Below are positions 1-8,891 of a stretch of DNA of 64,000 nucleotides, piece after piece; the stretch's first letter is position 1; each line of letters opens with the position of its first letter. The stretch lies in assembly GCA_963851295.1 (NCBI GenBank), contig CAWKOS010000001.1, positions 186,001 through 250,000 of the forward strand, written 5' to 3'. A program made the position numbers and the translations under genes. This DNA is from JAOPZW01 sp963851295. Its GTDB lineage: Bacteria; Actinomycetota; Thermoleophilia; Solirubrobacterales; Solirubrobacteraceae. The notes below the pieces were generated by a model. That model made no database searches and was not told the DNA's origin. It saw only the letters and a list, made by a program, of their open reading frames with translations.

Positions 1-1165
1 AGGTGAGCTTGTCGGCCCCGACCTCGTTGTAGAACTTGATCATCGTGAGCACGGTGGCCATGCTCGTCGGCACCCACGGGTCCGCCGCGAGGTCGGCCTT
101 GCCGAGCTTGGTCATCGCGTCGACCATCGCCTTGGCCCCGGGATCCGTCGGATCGGCGGTGAGGCTCGAGGCGATCCCGTAGTACCACTTCGGCACGTCG
201 CCGCCAAGGCCCTTGGAGACCACGGGGGACAGGCACAGCGGGTTGGAGACCACGGGTGCCTTGACGCCCGTCTGCTCGAGCGCCTTGGCCAGGTTGATGC
301 AGCCCTTGGCGTCGCTCTGGGGCACGATCATGTCCGCGCTCTGGGCGCCGGCCGCCGTCAGCGGGCCGACGAGGTCGGTCGCATTGGGCTCATAGCCGAC
401 GCGCTTGACCTTGATGCCGGCCTTCTCCAGGCCCGCCACCATCGCGTTGGCGCCCTCGATGATGCCCGGCACCTGCGGGTAGACGACCGCCGCCGTCTTG
501 GCCTTCAGCACGTCGCGCCCGAAGGTCCCCCACGGAGCCAGGATGTGGAACGAGTCTCCGAAGAGGATGTAGCCGTTCTTGTTCTTGGTGTCGACCTGGT
601 TGACCGACACGCCCCAGAACATCGGCTTCTCGCCGGCGATGCTCGAGTTCAGGGGCTGGGCACCGACCGCGACCGCGCCGACGCCGACGGCGTCCACGGC
701 CTTGTCGTTGGCCATCTTCTGGCCGCACTGCTGGCCCTGCTCCTCAGAGGTCGAGATGAAGCACGTGTGCAGCTTGACGGGATGGCCGTCGATGCCGCCG
801 GCGTACTTGTTGGCGTAGTCGGCCGCCATCTGGGCGCCGATCGTCGAGTTGGGTCCGACGTCGTTGGCGCCGCCCTGCTGGTTGACGTAGCCGATGACGA
901 TGGGCGACTTGCTGTTGTCGGCCGCGCCGGCCTTGCCGCCCAGGTACTTCACGTAGTCCGTGACGCTGTCGCTGGGCGACTTGGCCGCGGTGCTCGTGCT
1001 CGGCGTGCTCGTGCTCGCGCTGGACGCCGCGCCTCCCGATGACGTGTTCGAGCTGCTGTTGTCGCTGCTGCCGCAGGCGGCTACGCCCAGGCAGAGCAGC
1101 GCTGCTGCGATCGCGAGCGCGGCAAGCCGCCCTCGCGCATGATCGAAAATGCTTGCGAAGTGCAT
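1..1165 (-). CDS. ABC transporter substrate-binding lipoprotein (branched-chain amino acid type), partial
   Basis: Periplasmic-binding-protein type 1 (LivK/Peripla_BP_6 family) lipoprotein; only the first ~388 residues are in the window, and the C-terminus lies beyond base 1. The ATG at 1165 follows a GGAGAGGGG ribosome site. The signal peptide ends in a lipobox with the acylated Cys at about residue 31 (GVAAC), followed by a Ser/Thr-rich linker. The mature part begins with PIVIGYVNQQGG and carries the alternating binding-fold pattern typical of the family. The ligand cannot be read from sequence. No permease or ATPase is visible here; they could lie to the left. It diverges from the MetE-like gene and shares its upstream region. 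Confidence 0.85.
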   Translation of the reverse strand, partial: MHFASIFDHARGRLAALAIAAALLCLGVAACGSSDNSSSNTSSGGAASSASTSTPSTSTAAKSPSDSVTDYVKYLGGKAGAADNSKSPIVIGYVNQQGGANDVGPNSTIGAQMAADYANKYAGGIDGHPVKLHTCFISTSEEQGQQCGQKMANDKAVDAVGVGAVAVGAQPLNSSIAGEKPMFWGVSVNQVDTKNKNGYILFGDSFHILAPWGTFGRDVLKAKTAAVVYPQVPGIIEGANAMVAGLEKAGIKVKRVGYEPNATDLVGPLTAAGAQSADMIVPQSDAKGCINLAKALEQTGVKAPVVSNPLCLSPVVSKGLGGDVPKWYYGIASSLTADPTDPGAKAMVDAMTKLGKADLAADPWVPTSMATVLTMIKFYNEVGADKLT

Positions 1166-1250
1166 GGCACCCCTCTCCTCGTCTCCTCCGATTTGACCCC
1201 GACCGGGGGGCGCGCTTCATCGCGCCTCGAAGAGTCGCCCACCGCTCGTT

Positions 1251-1269
1251 GGTCGTCCCTCCCACGACC
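1251..1269. promoter_or_regulatory. Inverted repeat in divergent intergenic region
   Basis: GGTCGT and ACGACC form 6-bp arms around a 7-bp spacer, between the divergent binding-protein gene (start 1165) and MetE-like gene (start 1329). The position suits an operator controlling one or both genes. No regulator gene lies next to it, and no convincing -35/-10 pair could be assigned. The rest of 1166-1328 shows nothing else recognisable. Confidence 0.3.
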
Positions 1270-1328
1270 GATGGTGTAATTTGCACATTTCGCCAGAGGG
1301 TGTCAAGGCGCCTGAGATCTTCCCTCGC

Positions 1329-2435
1329 ATGGGTCCCACACAGCTGCTGCCCACGACGATGGTCGGTGCCTATCCGCGGCCGGCTTGGTTCACCTACCAA
1401 CTCGACGGCCGCGATGTCCGCGAGGCCTTCAAGTCGCTGCACCACGAGGAGGCCTTCCGCGACGCCGTGCGCACGGTGATCGGCGAGCAGGAGGCCGCCG
1501 GCCTCGACGTCGTCACCGACGGCCAGATGTGGTTCGACGACTACGCGACCGGCATCGGCTCCTTCTTCTGGTACTGGTTCGAGCGCATCCACGGCTTCGG
1601 CCACGAGAAGCTCGAGCACCCGGCGCGCTCGCGGACCGAGGGCAAGGACGCCTTCACGCTCGACGAGTCCGGCGGCGTCGCCGTGCGCGGGCCGATCGAG
1701 CGCGGCCCGGTGCGCCTGGCCGAGCTCTACGCGATCGCCGACGCCGTCGCGCACCGGCCGGTGAAGGCGTGCGTCGGCGCCGGCCCGCTGCAGCTCTCGA
1801 CCATGGCGCACTTCGAGGGCGGCCCGGTCAAGGACCGCTTCGCGCTCTCCGCCGCCCTGGCGGATGTCTTCCGCGCCGAGATCGAGGACCTCGTGGCCGC
1901 AGGCTGCCGCCACATCCAGCTCGAGGACCTCGGCGCCTGGGTGCCCAACGTCACGCGCTCCGAGCGCGACTTCGAGTGGGTCACCTCGACCGTCGACCGC
2001 CTCTTCGGCGGGCTCGACGGCGGCGTCGAGCGCTGCTGGCACTTCTGCCTGGGCAACGCGTGGGGCTCGCGCGCGGAGGGCCTGACGCGCGGCGGCTACG
2101 GCAACGTCCTGCCCCACTACTTCGACGTCGACGTCGACGCCTTCGTCCTCGACTTCGCGTGTCGCGAGATGGCCGACGTCGGCGTGCTCGCGCAGCTGCC
2201 GAAGGACAAGCGCATCCACGCCGGCGTCATCGACGTGCGCAACCTCGAGATCGAGCAGCCCGACCAGGTCGCCGAGCGCATCCGCGCGGTGCTCGCGCAC
2301 GTCGACGCCGAGCGCGTGACCCTCACCACCGACTGCGGGATGAAGCAGCTCCCGCGCACGGTCGCGCGGGAGAAGCTGCGCTCGCTCGCCGCGGGCGCGC
2401 AGGTCGTGCGCGAGGAGCTCACCGGCGAGCGATGA
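1329..2435 (+). CDS. MetE-like cobalamin-independent methyltransferase (catalytic-domain only)
   Basis: Single-domain protein (368 aa) related to the C-terminal catalytic barrel of cobalamin-independent methionine synthase, which moves a methyl group to a thiol bound at zinc. H238 and C240 (in WHFCLGNAWG) and C336 (in TTDCGMK) match zinc ligands of that family; the usual Glu ligand region reads FVLDFA, so one ligand may be Asp. Full-length MetE is about 750 aa, so the N-terminal half is absent, as in core-MetE and other methyltransferases of this fold. I chose the ATG at 1329 (MGPTQLLPTTMVGAYPR) because upstream codons from 1281 look non-coding. The stop overlaps the start of the next gene. 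The methyl donor is unknown. Confidence 0.8.
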   Translation: MGPTQLLPTTMVGAYPRPAWFTYQLDGRDVREAFKSLHHEEAFRDAVRTVIGEQEAAGLDVVTDGQMWFDDYATGIGSFFWYWFERIHGFGHEKLEHPARSRTEGKDAFTLDESGGVAVRGPIERGPVRLAELYAIADAVAHRPVKACVGAGPLQLSTMAHFEGGPVKDRFALSAALADVFRAEIEDLVAAGCRHIQLEDLGAWVPNVTRSERDFEWVTSTVDRLFGGLDGGVERCWHFCLGNAWGSRAEGLTRGGYGNVLPHYFDVDVDAFVLDFACREMADVGVLAQLPKDKRIHAGVIDVRNLEIEQPDQVAERIRAVLAHVDAERVTLTTDCGMKQLPRTVAREKLRSLAAGAQVVREELTGER

Positions 2436-3337
2436 GCCGGCTGCTGCCGTGGCTGCACGACCAGGTCGAGCCCGCGGCATGGGCGATCGCCCGGCGCGCC
2501 GCGGAGCTCGAGCCCGCCGACGAGCAGCGCGCCTACCTGGTGCGCGTGGCGCGCGAGGTGGTCGAGGGCGGCGGCTACCGGCGCGAGCGCCCGGCGGGGA
2601 TGACGGGCGCGGAGCTCAGCGCGACGCTGACCTGGTTTCAGATCCTCGACGAGGACCTCGAGCGCTACGTCGCCGGCGAGCGGACGCCCTCGGACCTCAT
2701 CCACCGCGGCGGCGCGCGGCTGTGGGTCGCCTTCCAGGCCCACGAGCCGATCTGCGCGGCGTGGGCGCGGGCGGCCGCCGCGGCCGTGGCGCCGCGCGTG
2801 CCGGGCCGGCGGGTGCTCGAGGTGGGCGCGGGCACCGGCGGCACGACGCGGCTGCTCGCGGGCGCCCTGCGCCGCAGCGAGGCCTTCGTCGTCTCCGACC
2901 TGCGCCAGTCCTTCCTGGACCGGATCGTCGCCGGCCTGCCCGGCGTCCCGGTGGCGACCGCGATCGTCGACGTCGACGACCTCGACCCCGAGCTCGGCGA
3001 GTTCGACGTCGTCTACGCCACCAACTGCCTGCACGTCGCGCGCGACGTCGGCGGCACGCTGGAGGGGCTGCGCGCGCTGCTCGCGCCCGGCGGCGTCCTC
3101 GTCCTCGGCGAGGGCGCCCACTACTCCGACGCCGTCCCCTCCCCGCTGTCGCTCGTGCTCGCGCTCTTCGACGGCTGGTGGAACGCCCCGACCAGCGCGG
3201 CGCGCCCGCGGCCCGGCTTCCTGGGGCCCGCGCAGTGGCTCGCGGCGCTCGAGGCCGCGGGCTACCGGGCGCCGTGCGCGCAGACCTGGAGCGACGGCGC
3301 GCGCCAGTTCGGCGGCGTCTACTGGGCGCACGCATGA
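2432..3337 (+). CDS. Class I SAM-dependent methyltransferase
   Basis: Protein of 301 aa whose central Rossmann domain carries the SAM-binding motif VLEVGAGTGGTT at about residues 127-138, then an acidic loop (VSDLRQSF) and the LAPGGVLVLGEG strand typical of class I methyltransferases. The ~110-residue helical N-terminal extension resembles methyltransferase domains linked to polyketide enzymes, but no synthase is present here. The ATG overlaps the previous stop (ATGA) and its own end overlaps the following ATG, so it is translationally coupled in a run 1329-5311. The substrate is not predictable. The pairing with a MetE-like enzyme suggests a methyl-transfer pathway (inference). Confidence 0.75.
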   Translation: MSRLLPWLHDQVEPAAWAIARRAAELEPADEQRAYLVRVAREVVEGGGYRRERPAGMTGAELSATLTWFQILDEDLERYVAGERTPSDLIHRGGARLWVAFQAHEPICAAWARAAAAAVAPRVPGRRVLEVGAGTGGTTRLLAGALRRSEAFVVSDLRQSFLDRIVAGLPGVPVATAIVDVDDLDPELGEFDVVYATNCLHVARDVGGTLEGLRALLAPGGVLVLGEGAHYSDAVPSPLSLVLALFDGWWNAPTSAARPRPGFLGPAQWLAALEAAGYRAPCAQTWSDGARQFGGVYWAHA

Positions 3338-5311
3338 GCCGCGGGGAGGTCGTGTGGTCGCCCCCCGACGACGCCGCCGCGGCGTCGAACCTGGCGCGCT
3401 ACATGGCCTGGCTACAACGGACGAGCCGGGCGCGCGTTCGACGGCTACGAGGAGCTGTGGGCCTGGTCGGTCGACGACCTCGAGGGCTTCTGGGAGTCGG
3501 TCTGGGAGCACTTCGACGTGCGCTCGGCGACGCCGCGCGGGCCCGCGCTCGCACGGCGCGAGATGCCGGGCGCGCGTTGGTTTCAGGGCGCGCGCCTCAA
3601 CTACGCCGAGCACGCCCTGCGCGGCGGCCCCGGCGAGCCGGTGCCCGGCGACCGCACGGCGCTCGTCGACCTCGACGAGGAGGGCGTGCGCGCCGAGCTG
3701 ACCTGGGACGAGCTGCGCGCCGCGGTCGGCGCCGTCGCGAGGGGCCTGCGCGAGCGGGGGGTCGGGCCCGGCGACCTCGTCGTCGGCTACCTGCCCAACT
3801 GCGCCGAGGCCGCGATCGCCTACCTCGCGTGCGCGAGCCTCGGCGTCACGTGGTCCTCGTGCGCGCCCGACTTCGAGCCCGCCGCCGCGCTCGAGCGCTT
3901 CGGTCAGCTGCGCCCCGCGGCGCTCATCGCGTGCGACGGCTACCGCTACGGCGGGCGCGCCCACGACCGCCGCGCGGCGGTCGACGCCCTCGCCGCCGGC
4001 CTCCCCGACCTGCGTGTGCCGGTCGTCGAGGTACAGCGCCTCGGGCTGGGCGCCCACGCCGCGCGCGAGCCGTGGGCCGCGCTCGCGGCGGACGCCGCGC
4101 AGCCCGTCTTCGAGGCCGTGCCCTTCGACCACCCGCTCTACGTCCTCTTCTCCTCGGGCACCACGGGACCGCCGAAGGGGATCGTCCACGGCCACGGCGG
4201 CCAGCTCCTCGACCACCTGCGCCACCACGCCCTGCACCTCGACCTCGGCCCGGACGACCGCTTCTCGTTCTACACCGGCACGGGCTGGATGATCTGGAAC
4301 TGGCTCGTGGCCGGCCTGCTGACCGGCGCGTCGATCGCGGTCTACGACGGCAGCCCGCGCCACCCGGAGCTCGACCAGCAGTTCGCGGTCGTCGCGCGCG
4401 CGGGCGCCACCGTGCACGGCACGAGCGCGGGCTACCTGACCGCGTGCGCGAAGGCCGACCTGCGCCCGGGCGAGCGCCACGACCTCACCGGCCTGCGCGC
4501 GATCGCCTCCACCGGCTCGCCGCTGCCGCCCGCCACCTTCCACTGGATCGCCGGCGCCGTCGGCGCCCACGTCTGGCCGGTCTCGACGAGCGGCGGCACC
4601 GACGTCTGCTCGGCCTTCGTCAGCGGCTGCCCGCTGCTGGCCGTGCGCGCGGGCGAGATCCAGTGCCGCTGCCTGGGCGCGGCGATCGACGTCCTCGACG
4701 AGCAGGGGCGCCCGCTGCGCGGCGAGGTCGGCGAGCTGGTGATGACCGCGCCGCTGCCCTCGATGCCCGTGCGCTTCTGGGACGACCCCGACGGCGAGCG
4801 CTACCGCGCCGCCTACTTCGAGGACTTCCCCGGCATCTGGCGCCACGGCGACTGGGCGACGCTGAGCGAGGACGGCGCCGTGGTCATCCTCGGGCGCTCG
4901 GACTCGACGCTCAACCGCCACGGCGTGCGCATCGGCACGGCCGAGATCTACGCCGCGGTCGACCGCATGCCCGAGGTCGCCGACAGCCTGGTCATCGGCG
5001 TCGAGCAGCCCGACGGCGGCTACTGGATGGCGCTCTTCGTCGCCCTCGAGGGCGACGAAGAGCTCGACGACGACGCGCGCGAGCGGATCGCCGCCGAGAT
5101 CCGCGCCGCCACCTCGCCGCGCCACGTCCCCGACGAGGTCCTGCAGGTCCGCGCCGTGCCGCGGACGCTGACGGGCAAGAAGCTCGAGGTCCCGATCAAG
5201 CGCATGTTCATGGGCGCCGATCCGGACGCGACGATCAGCCGCAGCGCGGTCGCCGACCCCGCCGCGCTCGACGCCTTCGTCGAGCTGGCGCGGGCGCGTG
5301 CGGCGCATTGA
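3334..5311 (+). pseudogene. Acetoacetyl-CoA synthetase with single-base frameshift near the N-terminus
   Basis: ANL-superfamily acetoacetate-CoA ligase, about 658 aa if repaired. The ATG at 3334 overlaps the upstream stop and encodes the expected N-terminus (VVWSPPDDA...LARYMAWL). At about 3414 one extra A (ctACAACGG for CTCAACGG) moves the reading frame by one; the rest (GRAFDGYEELWAWSVDDLEGFW onward) continues in the new frame to 5311. The AMP-binding signature LFSSGTTGPPKG, the adenylation core GGTDVCSAF and the C-terminal catalytic Lys region TGKKLEVP are intact. An intact paralogue lies at 52075-54036 and supports this alignment. Either a real inactivating mutation or a sequencing error; no good start exists early in the second frame. 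Confidence 0.8.
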
Positions 5312-5341
5312 CCCCCCGGCTTCTGGTCAAATGCCGCGCCC

Positions 5342-7015
5342 GTGACGACCGAGACCGCATCGCACGCCGACGTCATCGTCGTGGGCGCCGGCCTTGCCGG
5401 CCTCGTGGCGACCGCCGAGCTGGCCGACGCCGGCCGGCGGGTCATCGTCGTCGACCAGGAGCCCGAGGCCTCGCTCGGCGGCCAGGCCTTCTGGTCCCTC
5501 GGCGGCCTGTTCCTCGTCGACAGCCCCGAGCAGCGGCGCCTGCGCATCCGCGACTCGCACGAGCTCGCGCTGCAGGACTGGCTGGGCACGGCAGGCTTCG
5601 ACCGCCCCGAGGACGCGTGGCCGCGCCGCTGGGCCGAGGCGTACGTCGCCTTCGCCGCCGGCGAGAAGCGCGCGTGGCTGACGCAGCAGGGCGTGCGCCT
5701 GGTGCCGACGGTCGGCTGGGCCGAGCGCGGCGGCTACGGCGCGATCGGCCACGGCAACTCGGTGCCGCGTTTCCACATCGCCTGGGGCACGGGCCCCGGC
5801 GTGCTCGAGCCCTTCGTGGCCCGCGTGCGCGCCGCCGTGGAGCGCGGGCTCGTCGAGCTGCGCTTCCGCCACAAGGTCGACGCGCTGACGGTCACCGGCG
5901 GCGCGGTCGACGGCGTGACGGGCGAGGTGCTCGAGCCCAGCGCGGCGGTCCGCGGCCAGGAGAGCTCGCGCACGGCGGTCGGCTCCTTCGAGCTGCGCGC
6001 CGGCGCCGTGCTCTTGACGTCGGGCGGCATCGGCGCCAACCACGAGCTCGTGCGGCGCAACTGGCCGCAGCGGCTGGGGACGCCGCCGAAGGCGATGCTG
6101 TCGGGCGTCCCGCACCACGTCGACGGGCGCATGCTCGAGATCGCCCAGGACGCGGGCGCGAGCCTCATCCACCCCGACCGCATGTGGCACTACACCGAGG
6201 GCGTCCGCAACTGGAGCCCGATCTGGCCGCTGCACGGCATCCGCATCATCCCCGGGCCGTCGTCGCTGTGGCTCGACGCCACCGGCGCGCGGCTGCCGGT
6301 CCCGCTCTTCCCCGGCTTCGACACCCTCGGGACGCTCGCGCACATCGCGCGCACCGGCCACGACCACACCTGGTTCGTGCTCACGCAGAAGATCGTCGAG
6401 CGCGAGTTCGCGCTCTCGGGCTCCGAGCAGAACCCCGACATCACCTCCAAGAGCCTGCGGCGCGTCCTGCGCACGCGGCTGGGCGGCGGCGCCCCCGCGC
6501 CGGTCGACGCCTTCCTGCGCCGCGGCGCCGACTTCGTCGTCGAGCGCGACCTGCGCGCGCTCGTGGCGGGCATGAACCGCCTCACCGACCAGCCGCTGCT
6601 CGACGCCGCCCAGGTCGAGGCCGAGGTCGTCGCGCGCGACCGCGAGCTCGACAACCCCTACGCCAAGGATCTCCAGGTCGTCGCTATCCACGGCGCGCGC
6701 CGCTTCCTGGCCGACCGGCTCGCGCGCGTGGCGGCGCCCCACCGCCTGCTCGACCCCGCCGCCGGGCCGCTCATCGCCGTCAAGCTCCACATCCTCACGC
6801 GCAAGACCCTCGGCGGCCTGGAGACCGACCTCGAGGGCCGCGTCCTGCGCTCAGGCGGCGAGCCGCTGCCGGGCCTCTACGCCGCCGGCGAGGTCGCGGG
6901 CTTCGGCGGCGGCGGGATGCACGGCTACCGCGCGCTGGAGGGGACGTTCCTGGGCGGCTGCATGTTCTCGGGGCGCGCCGCGGGCAGGGCGCTCGCGAGC
7001 GCCTCGGCGACGTAG
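5342..7015 (+). CDS. FAD-binding dehydrogenase (KstD-like / fumarate-reductase-flavoprotein family)
   Basis: Flavoprotein of 557 aa with N-terminal FAD motif VIVVGAGLAGLVAT at about residues 11-24, the glycine-rich SLGGQAFWSLGG segment, and a C-terminal FAD region GLYAAGEVAGFGGGGMHGYRA. It matches the conserved family of 'putative FAD-binding dehydrogenases' related to 3-ketosteroid delta1-dehydrogenase, normally about 550 aa. The substrate is unknown; family members desaturate ring ketones or reduce enoyl groups. The start is GTG at 5342, 30 bp after the ligase. The 3' end overlaps the convergent esterase by 91 bp. Confidence 0.8.
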   Translation: MTTETASHADVIVVGAGLAGLVATAELADAGRRVIVVDQEPEASLGGQAFWSLGGLFLVDSPEQRRLRIRDSHELALQDWLGTAGFDRPEDAWPRRWAEAYVAFAAGEKRAWLTQQGVRLVPTVGWAERGGYGAIGHGNSVPRFHIAWGTGPGVLEPFVARVRAAVERGLVELRFRHKVDALTVTGGAVDGVTGEVLEPSAAVRGQESSRTAVGSFELRAGAVLLTSGGIGANHELVRRNWPQRLGTPPKAMLSGVPHHVDGRMLEIAQDAGASLIHPDRMWHYTEGVRNWSPIWPLHGIRIIPGPSSLWLDATGARLPVPLFPGFDTLGTLAHIARTGHDHTWFVLTQKIVEREFALSGSEQNPDITSKSLRRVLRTRLGGGAPAPVDAFLRRGADFVVERDLRALVAGMNRLTDQPLLDAAQVEAEVVARDRELDNPYAKDLQVVAIHGARRFLADRLARVAAPHRLLDPAAGPLIAVKLHILTRKTLGGLETDLEGRVLRSGGEPLPGLYAAGEVAGFGGGGMHGYRALEGTFLGGCMFSGRAAGRALASASAT

Positions 7016-7905
7016 TCGATCCCGGCGTAGCTGCCGGGGACGACGCCGACGAGGCTGAAGCAGGCGTGCATCTGGCCCTCGAGGACGCGCTCCTGCACCG
7101 GCACCCCCGCGTCGCGCAGGCGGCCCGCGTACGCCTCGCCCTCGTCGCGCAGGACGTCGTGCTCGGCATGGAGCACGACCGCGGGCGGCAGGCCCGAGAG
7201 GTCCGCCGCGCGCAGCGGCGAGACGTCGGGGTCCGTGCGCGCGGCCTCGTCGGGGACGTAGTGGTCGAAGAACCACAGCATCCCGTCGCGGTTGAGGAAG
7301 AGCTCGTTGGCGGGATCGAGGTACGAGGCGGTGTTGAAGTCGCAGTCAGCCACCGGGTAGACGAGCACTTGCAGCGCCAGCTCGGGCCCGCCGGCGTCGC
7401 GGGCGCGGCGCGCGAGGACGGCGGCGAGGTTGCCGCCGGCGCTGTCGCCCGCGACGACGAGCGGGACGGCGCCGCCCGCGAGCTCCTCGACGTGCTCGGC
7501 GGCCCACGTCAGCGCGGCCCACGCGTCGTCGACGGCGGCGGGGTAGCGGTGCTCGGGCGCCAGGCGGTAGTCGACGAGCGCGACCGCGCAGCCGCTGCGG
7601 GCGACGAGCTCGCGCGCCAGCGGGTCCCACTCCTCCAGCGAGCCGACGACCCAGCCGCCGCCGTGGAGGAAGACGACGAGGCCGCGGGCGACCCCCTCGG
7701 GCGCGTAGAGGCGAATCGGGACCGGCCCCGCCGGGCCGGGCGCCTCGAGCTCGGCGACGCGGGCGACCTCGGGGCCGTCGGCGCACATCGATCGCAGCAC
7801 CGGTCCGAGCCCGCGCGCCTCCTCGGGCGTCATCTCGTGCAGGGGCGGCCCGCCGCCCTCCACGAGCACGTTCAGGAACTTGATGGATGCCTCGTCGAGT
7901 GCCAT
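6925..7905 (-). CDS. Alpha/beta hydrolase, hormone-sensitive-lipase (esterase) family
   Basis: Esterase/lipase of 326 aa. The oxyanion motif HGGGW is at residues 81-85 and the nucleophile elbow GDSAGG at 153-158 (Ser155); later Asp (AEHDVL) and His (GQMHACF) complete the triad. These are hallmarks of HSL-family carboxylesterases acting on short acyl esters or lactones. The start ATG at 7905 is divergent from the MBL-fold gene with about 50 bp between them. The last 91 bp lie antisense inside the end of the flavoprotein gene. No signal peptide, so probably cytoplasmic. Confidence 0.85.
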   Translation of the reverse strand: MALDEASIKFLNVLVEGGGPPLHEMTPEEARGLGPVLRSMCADGPEVARVAELEAPGPAGPVPIRLYAPEGVARGLVVFLHGGGWVVGSLEEWDPLARELVARSGCAVALVDYRLAPEHRYPAAVDDAWAALTWAAEHVEELAGGAVPLVVAGDSAGGNLAAVLARRARDAGGPELALQVLVYPVADCDFNTASYLDPANELFLNRDGMLWFFDHYVPDEAARTDPDVSPLRAADLSGLPPAVVLHAEHDVLRDEGEAYAGRLRDAGVPVQERVLEGQMHACFSLVGVVPGSYAGIDYVAEALASALPAARPENMQPPRNVPSSAR

Positions 7906-7954
7906 GGCCGCATCATCTCCGACCGCGCGTTCGCCGTGGGAGGATCGTGTCGCC

Positions 7955-8710
7955 GTGCCCGACGAGCGCCTCACCTGGATCGGCCACGCCACCGTGCTGC
8001 TGGAGGTCGGCGGCGCGCGCCTGCTCACCGACCCCGTCCTGCGCTCGCGCCTGGGCCACCTCGTGCGCCACGGCGCCCGGCCGGCGCCCGAGGTCACCGA
8101 GCGCCTCGACGCCGTGCTCATCTCCCACGTCCACCTCGACCACCTCGACGCCGCCTCGCTGCGCACGCTCGAGCCCGGCGTGCGCGTCCTGGCGCCGCGC
8201 GGCGCCGCGCCGATCCTGCGCAAGCTGGGCTTCGCGGACGCCGAGGAGCTCGTCGTCGGCGACCGCGTGACGATCGGCGGCGCCGAGGTCAGCGCGGTGC
8301 CCGCCGTGCACGACGGGCGCAGGCACCCGCTGGGGCCCGAGGCGGACACGCTCGGCTTCGTCGTCACCGGCCGGCGCACCGTCTACTTCGCCGGGGACAC
8401 CGAGCTCTTCGACGACATGCGCGACCTGGCCGGGCGCCTCGACGTGGCGCTGCTGCCCGTCTGGGGCTGGGGCCCGTCGCTCGGCCCGGGCCACCTCGAC
8501 CCGCTGGGCGCCGCGCAGGCCGCCGCGCTGCTGCGCCCGCGGCTCGCGGTCCCGATCCACTGGGGCACCCTCTTCCCCACCGGCCTGGCCCGCTGGCGCG
8601 GCGACGCCCTCGTCGACCCACCGCGCGTCTTCGCGCGCGAGGCGGCGACCCTCGCGCCCGACGTCGAGGTCCGCGTGCTCGCGCCCGGCGAGGCGCTGCC
8701 GCTGACGTAG
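7955..8710 (+). CDS. MBL-fold metal-dependent hydrolase (UlaG/YtnP-like)
   Basis: Metallo-beta-lactamase-fold protein of 251 aa with the metal motif HVHLDH at residues 58-63, a later D in FAGDTELF and H in IHWGT. The opening LTWIGHATVLLEVGG is typical of the UlaG/N-acyl-phosphatidylethanolamine phospholipase D-like branch. I use the GTG at 7955, preceded by GGGAGGA with 10 bp spacing; upstream in-frame codons (from 7880) overlap the divergent esterase. Substrate unknown. The 3' side is followed by the palindromic repeat element. Confidence 0.8.
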   Translation: MPDERLTWIGHATVLLEVGGARLLTDPVLRSRLGHLVRHGARPAPEVTERLDAVLISHVHLDHLDAASLRTLEPGVRVLAPRGAAPILRKLGFADAEELVVGDRVTIGGAEVSAVPAVHDGRRHPLGPEADTLGFVVTGRRTVYFAGDTELFDDMRDLAGRLDVALLPVWGWGPSLGPGHLDPLGAAQAAALLRPRLAVPIHWGTLFPTGLARWRGDALVDPPRVFAREAATLAPDVEVRVLAPGEALPLT

Positions 8711-8723
8711 CCCGCCGCGCCGG

Positions 8724-8851
8724 CCCCCCGGGGGGCGCCGAACGTCGGTTTTCCCCCGTCCACACAGGGGAAAACCGACGTTCGACCCCCCGGGCACGGG
8801 CCCGTTCCTCGGTGAGGTGTTCGCACCGCAACGGGCGTCACAGCGACCCGG
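8724..8851. repeat. Palindromic intergenic repeat element, copy 1
   Basis: The core is a perfect 17-bp stem: GAACGTCGGTTTTCCCC at 8740-8756 and its complement at 8767-8783, with a 10-nt loop. It is extended by GGGGG/CCCCCC flanks and followed by a ~65-bp conserved right flank ending in CACAGCGACCC. A second copy at 35588-35750 shares stem and right flank at roughly 90% identity. It sits between convergent genes. A terminator-like or REP-type role is possible; the conserved flank outside the stem argues against a simple terminator. Nothing else is seen in 8711-8891. Confidence 0.85.
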
Positions 8852-8891
8852 CACCCCGAGCCCCGCGCGGCCGCCCATGCGCGGCGCCGGC

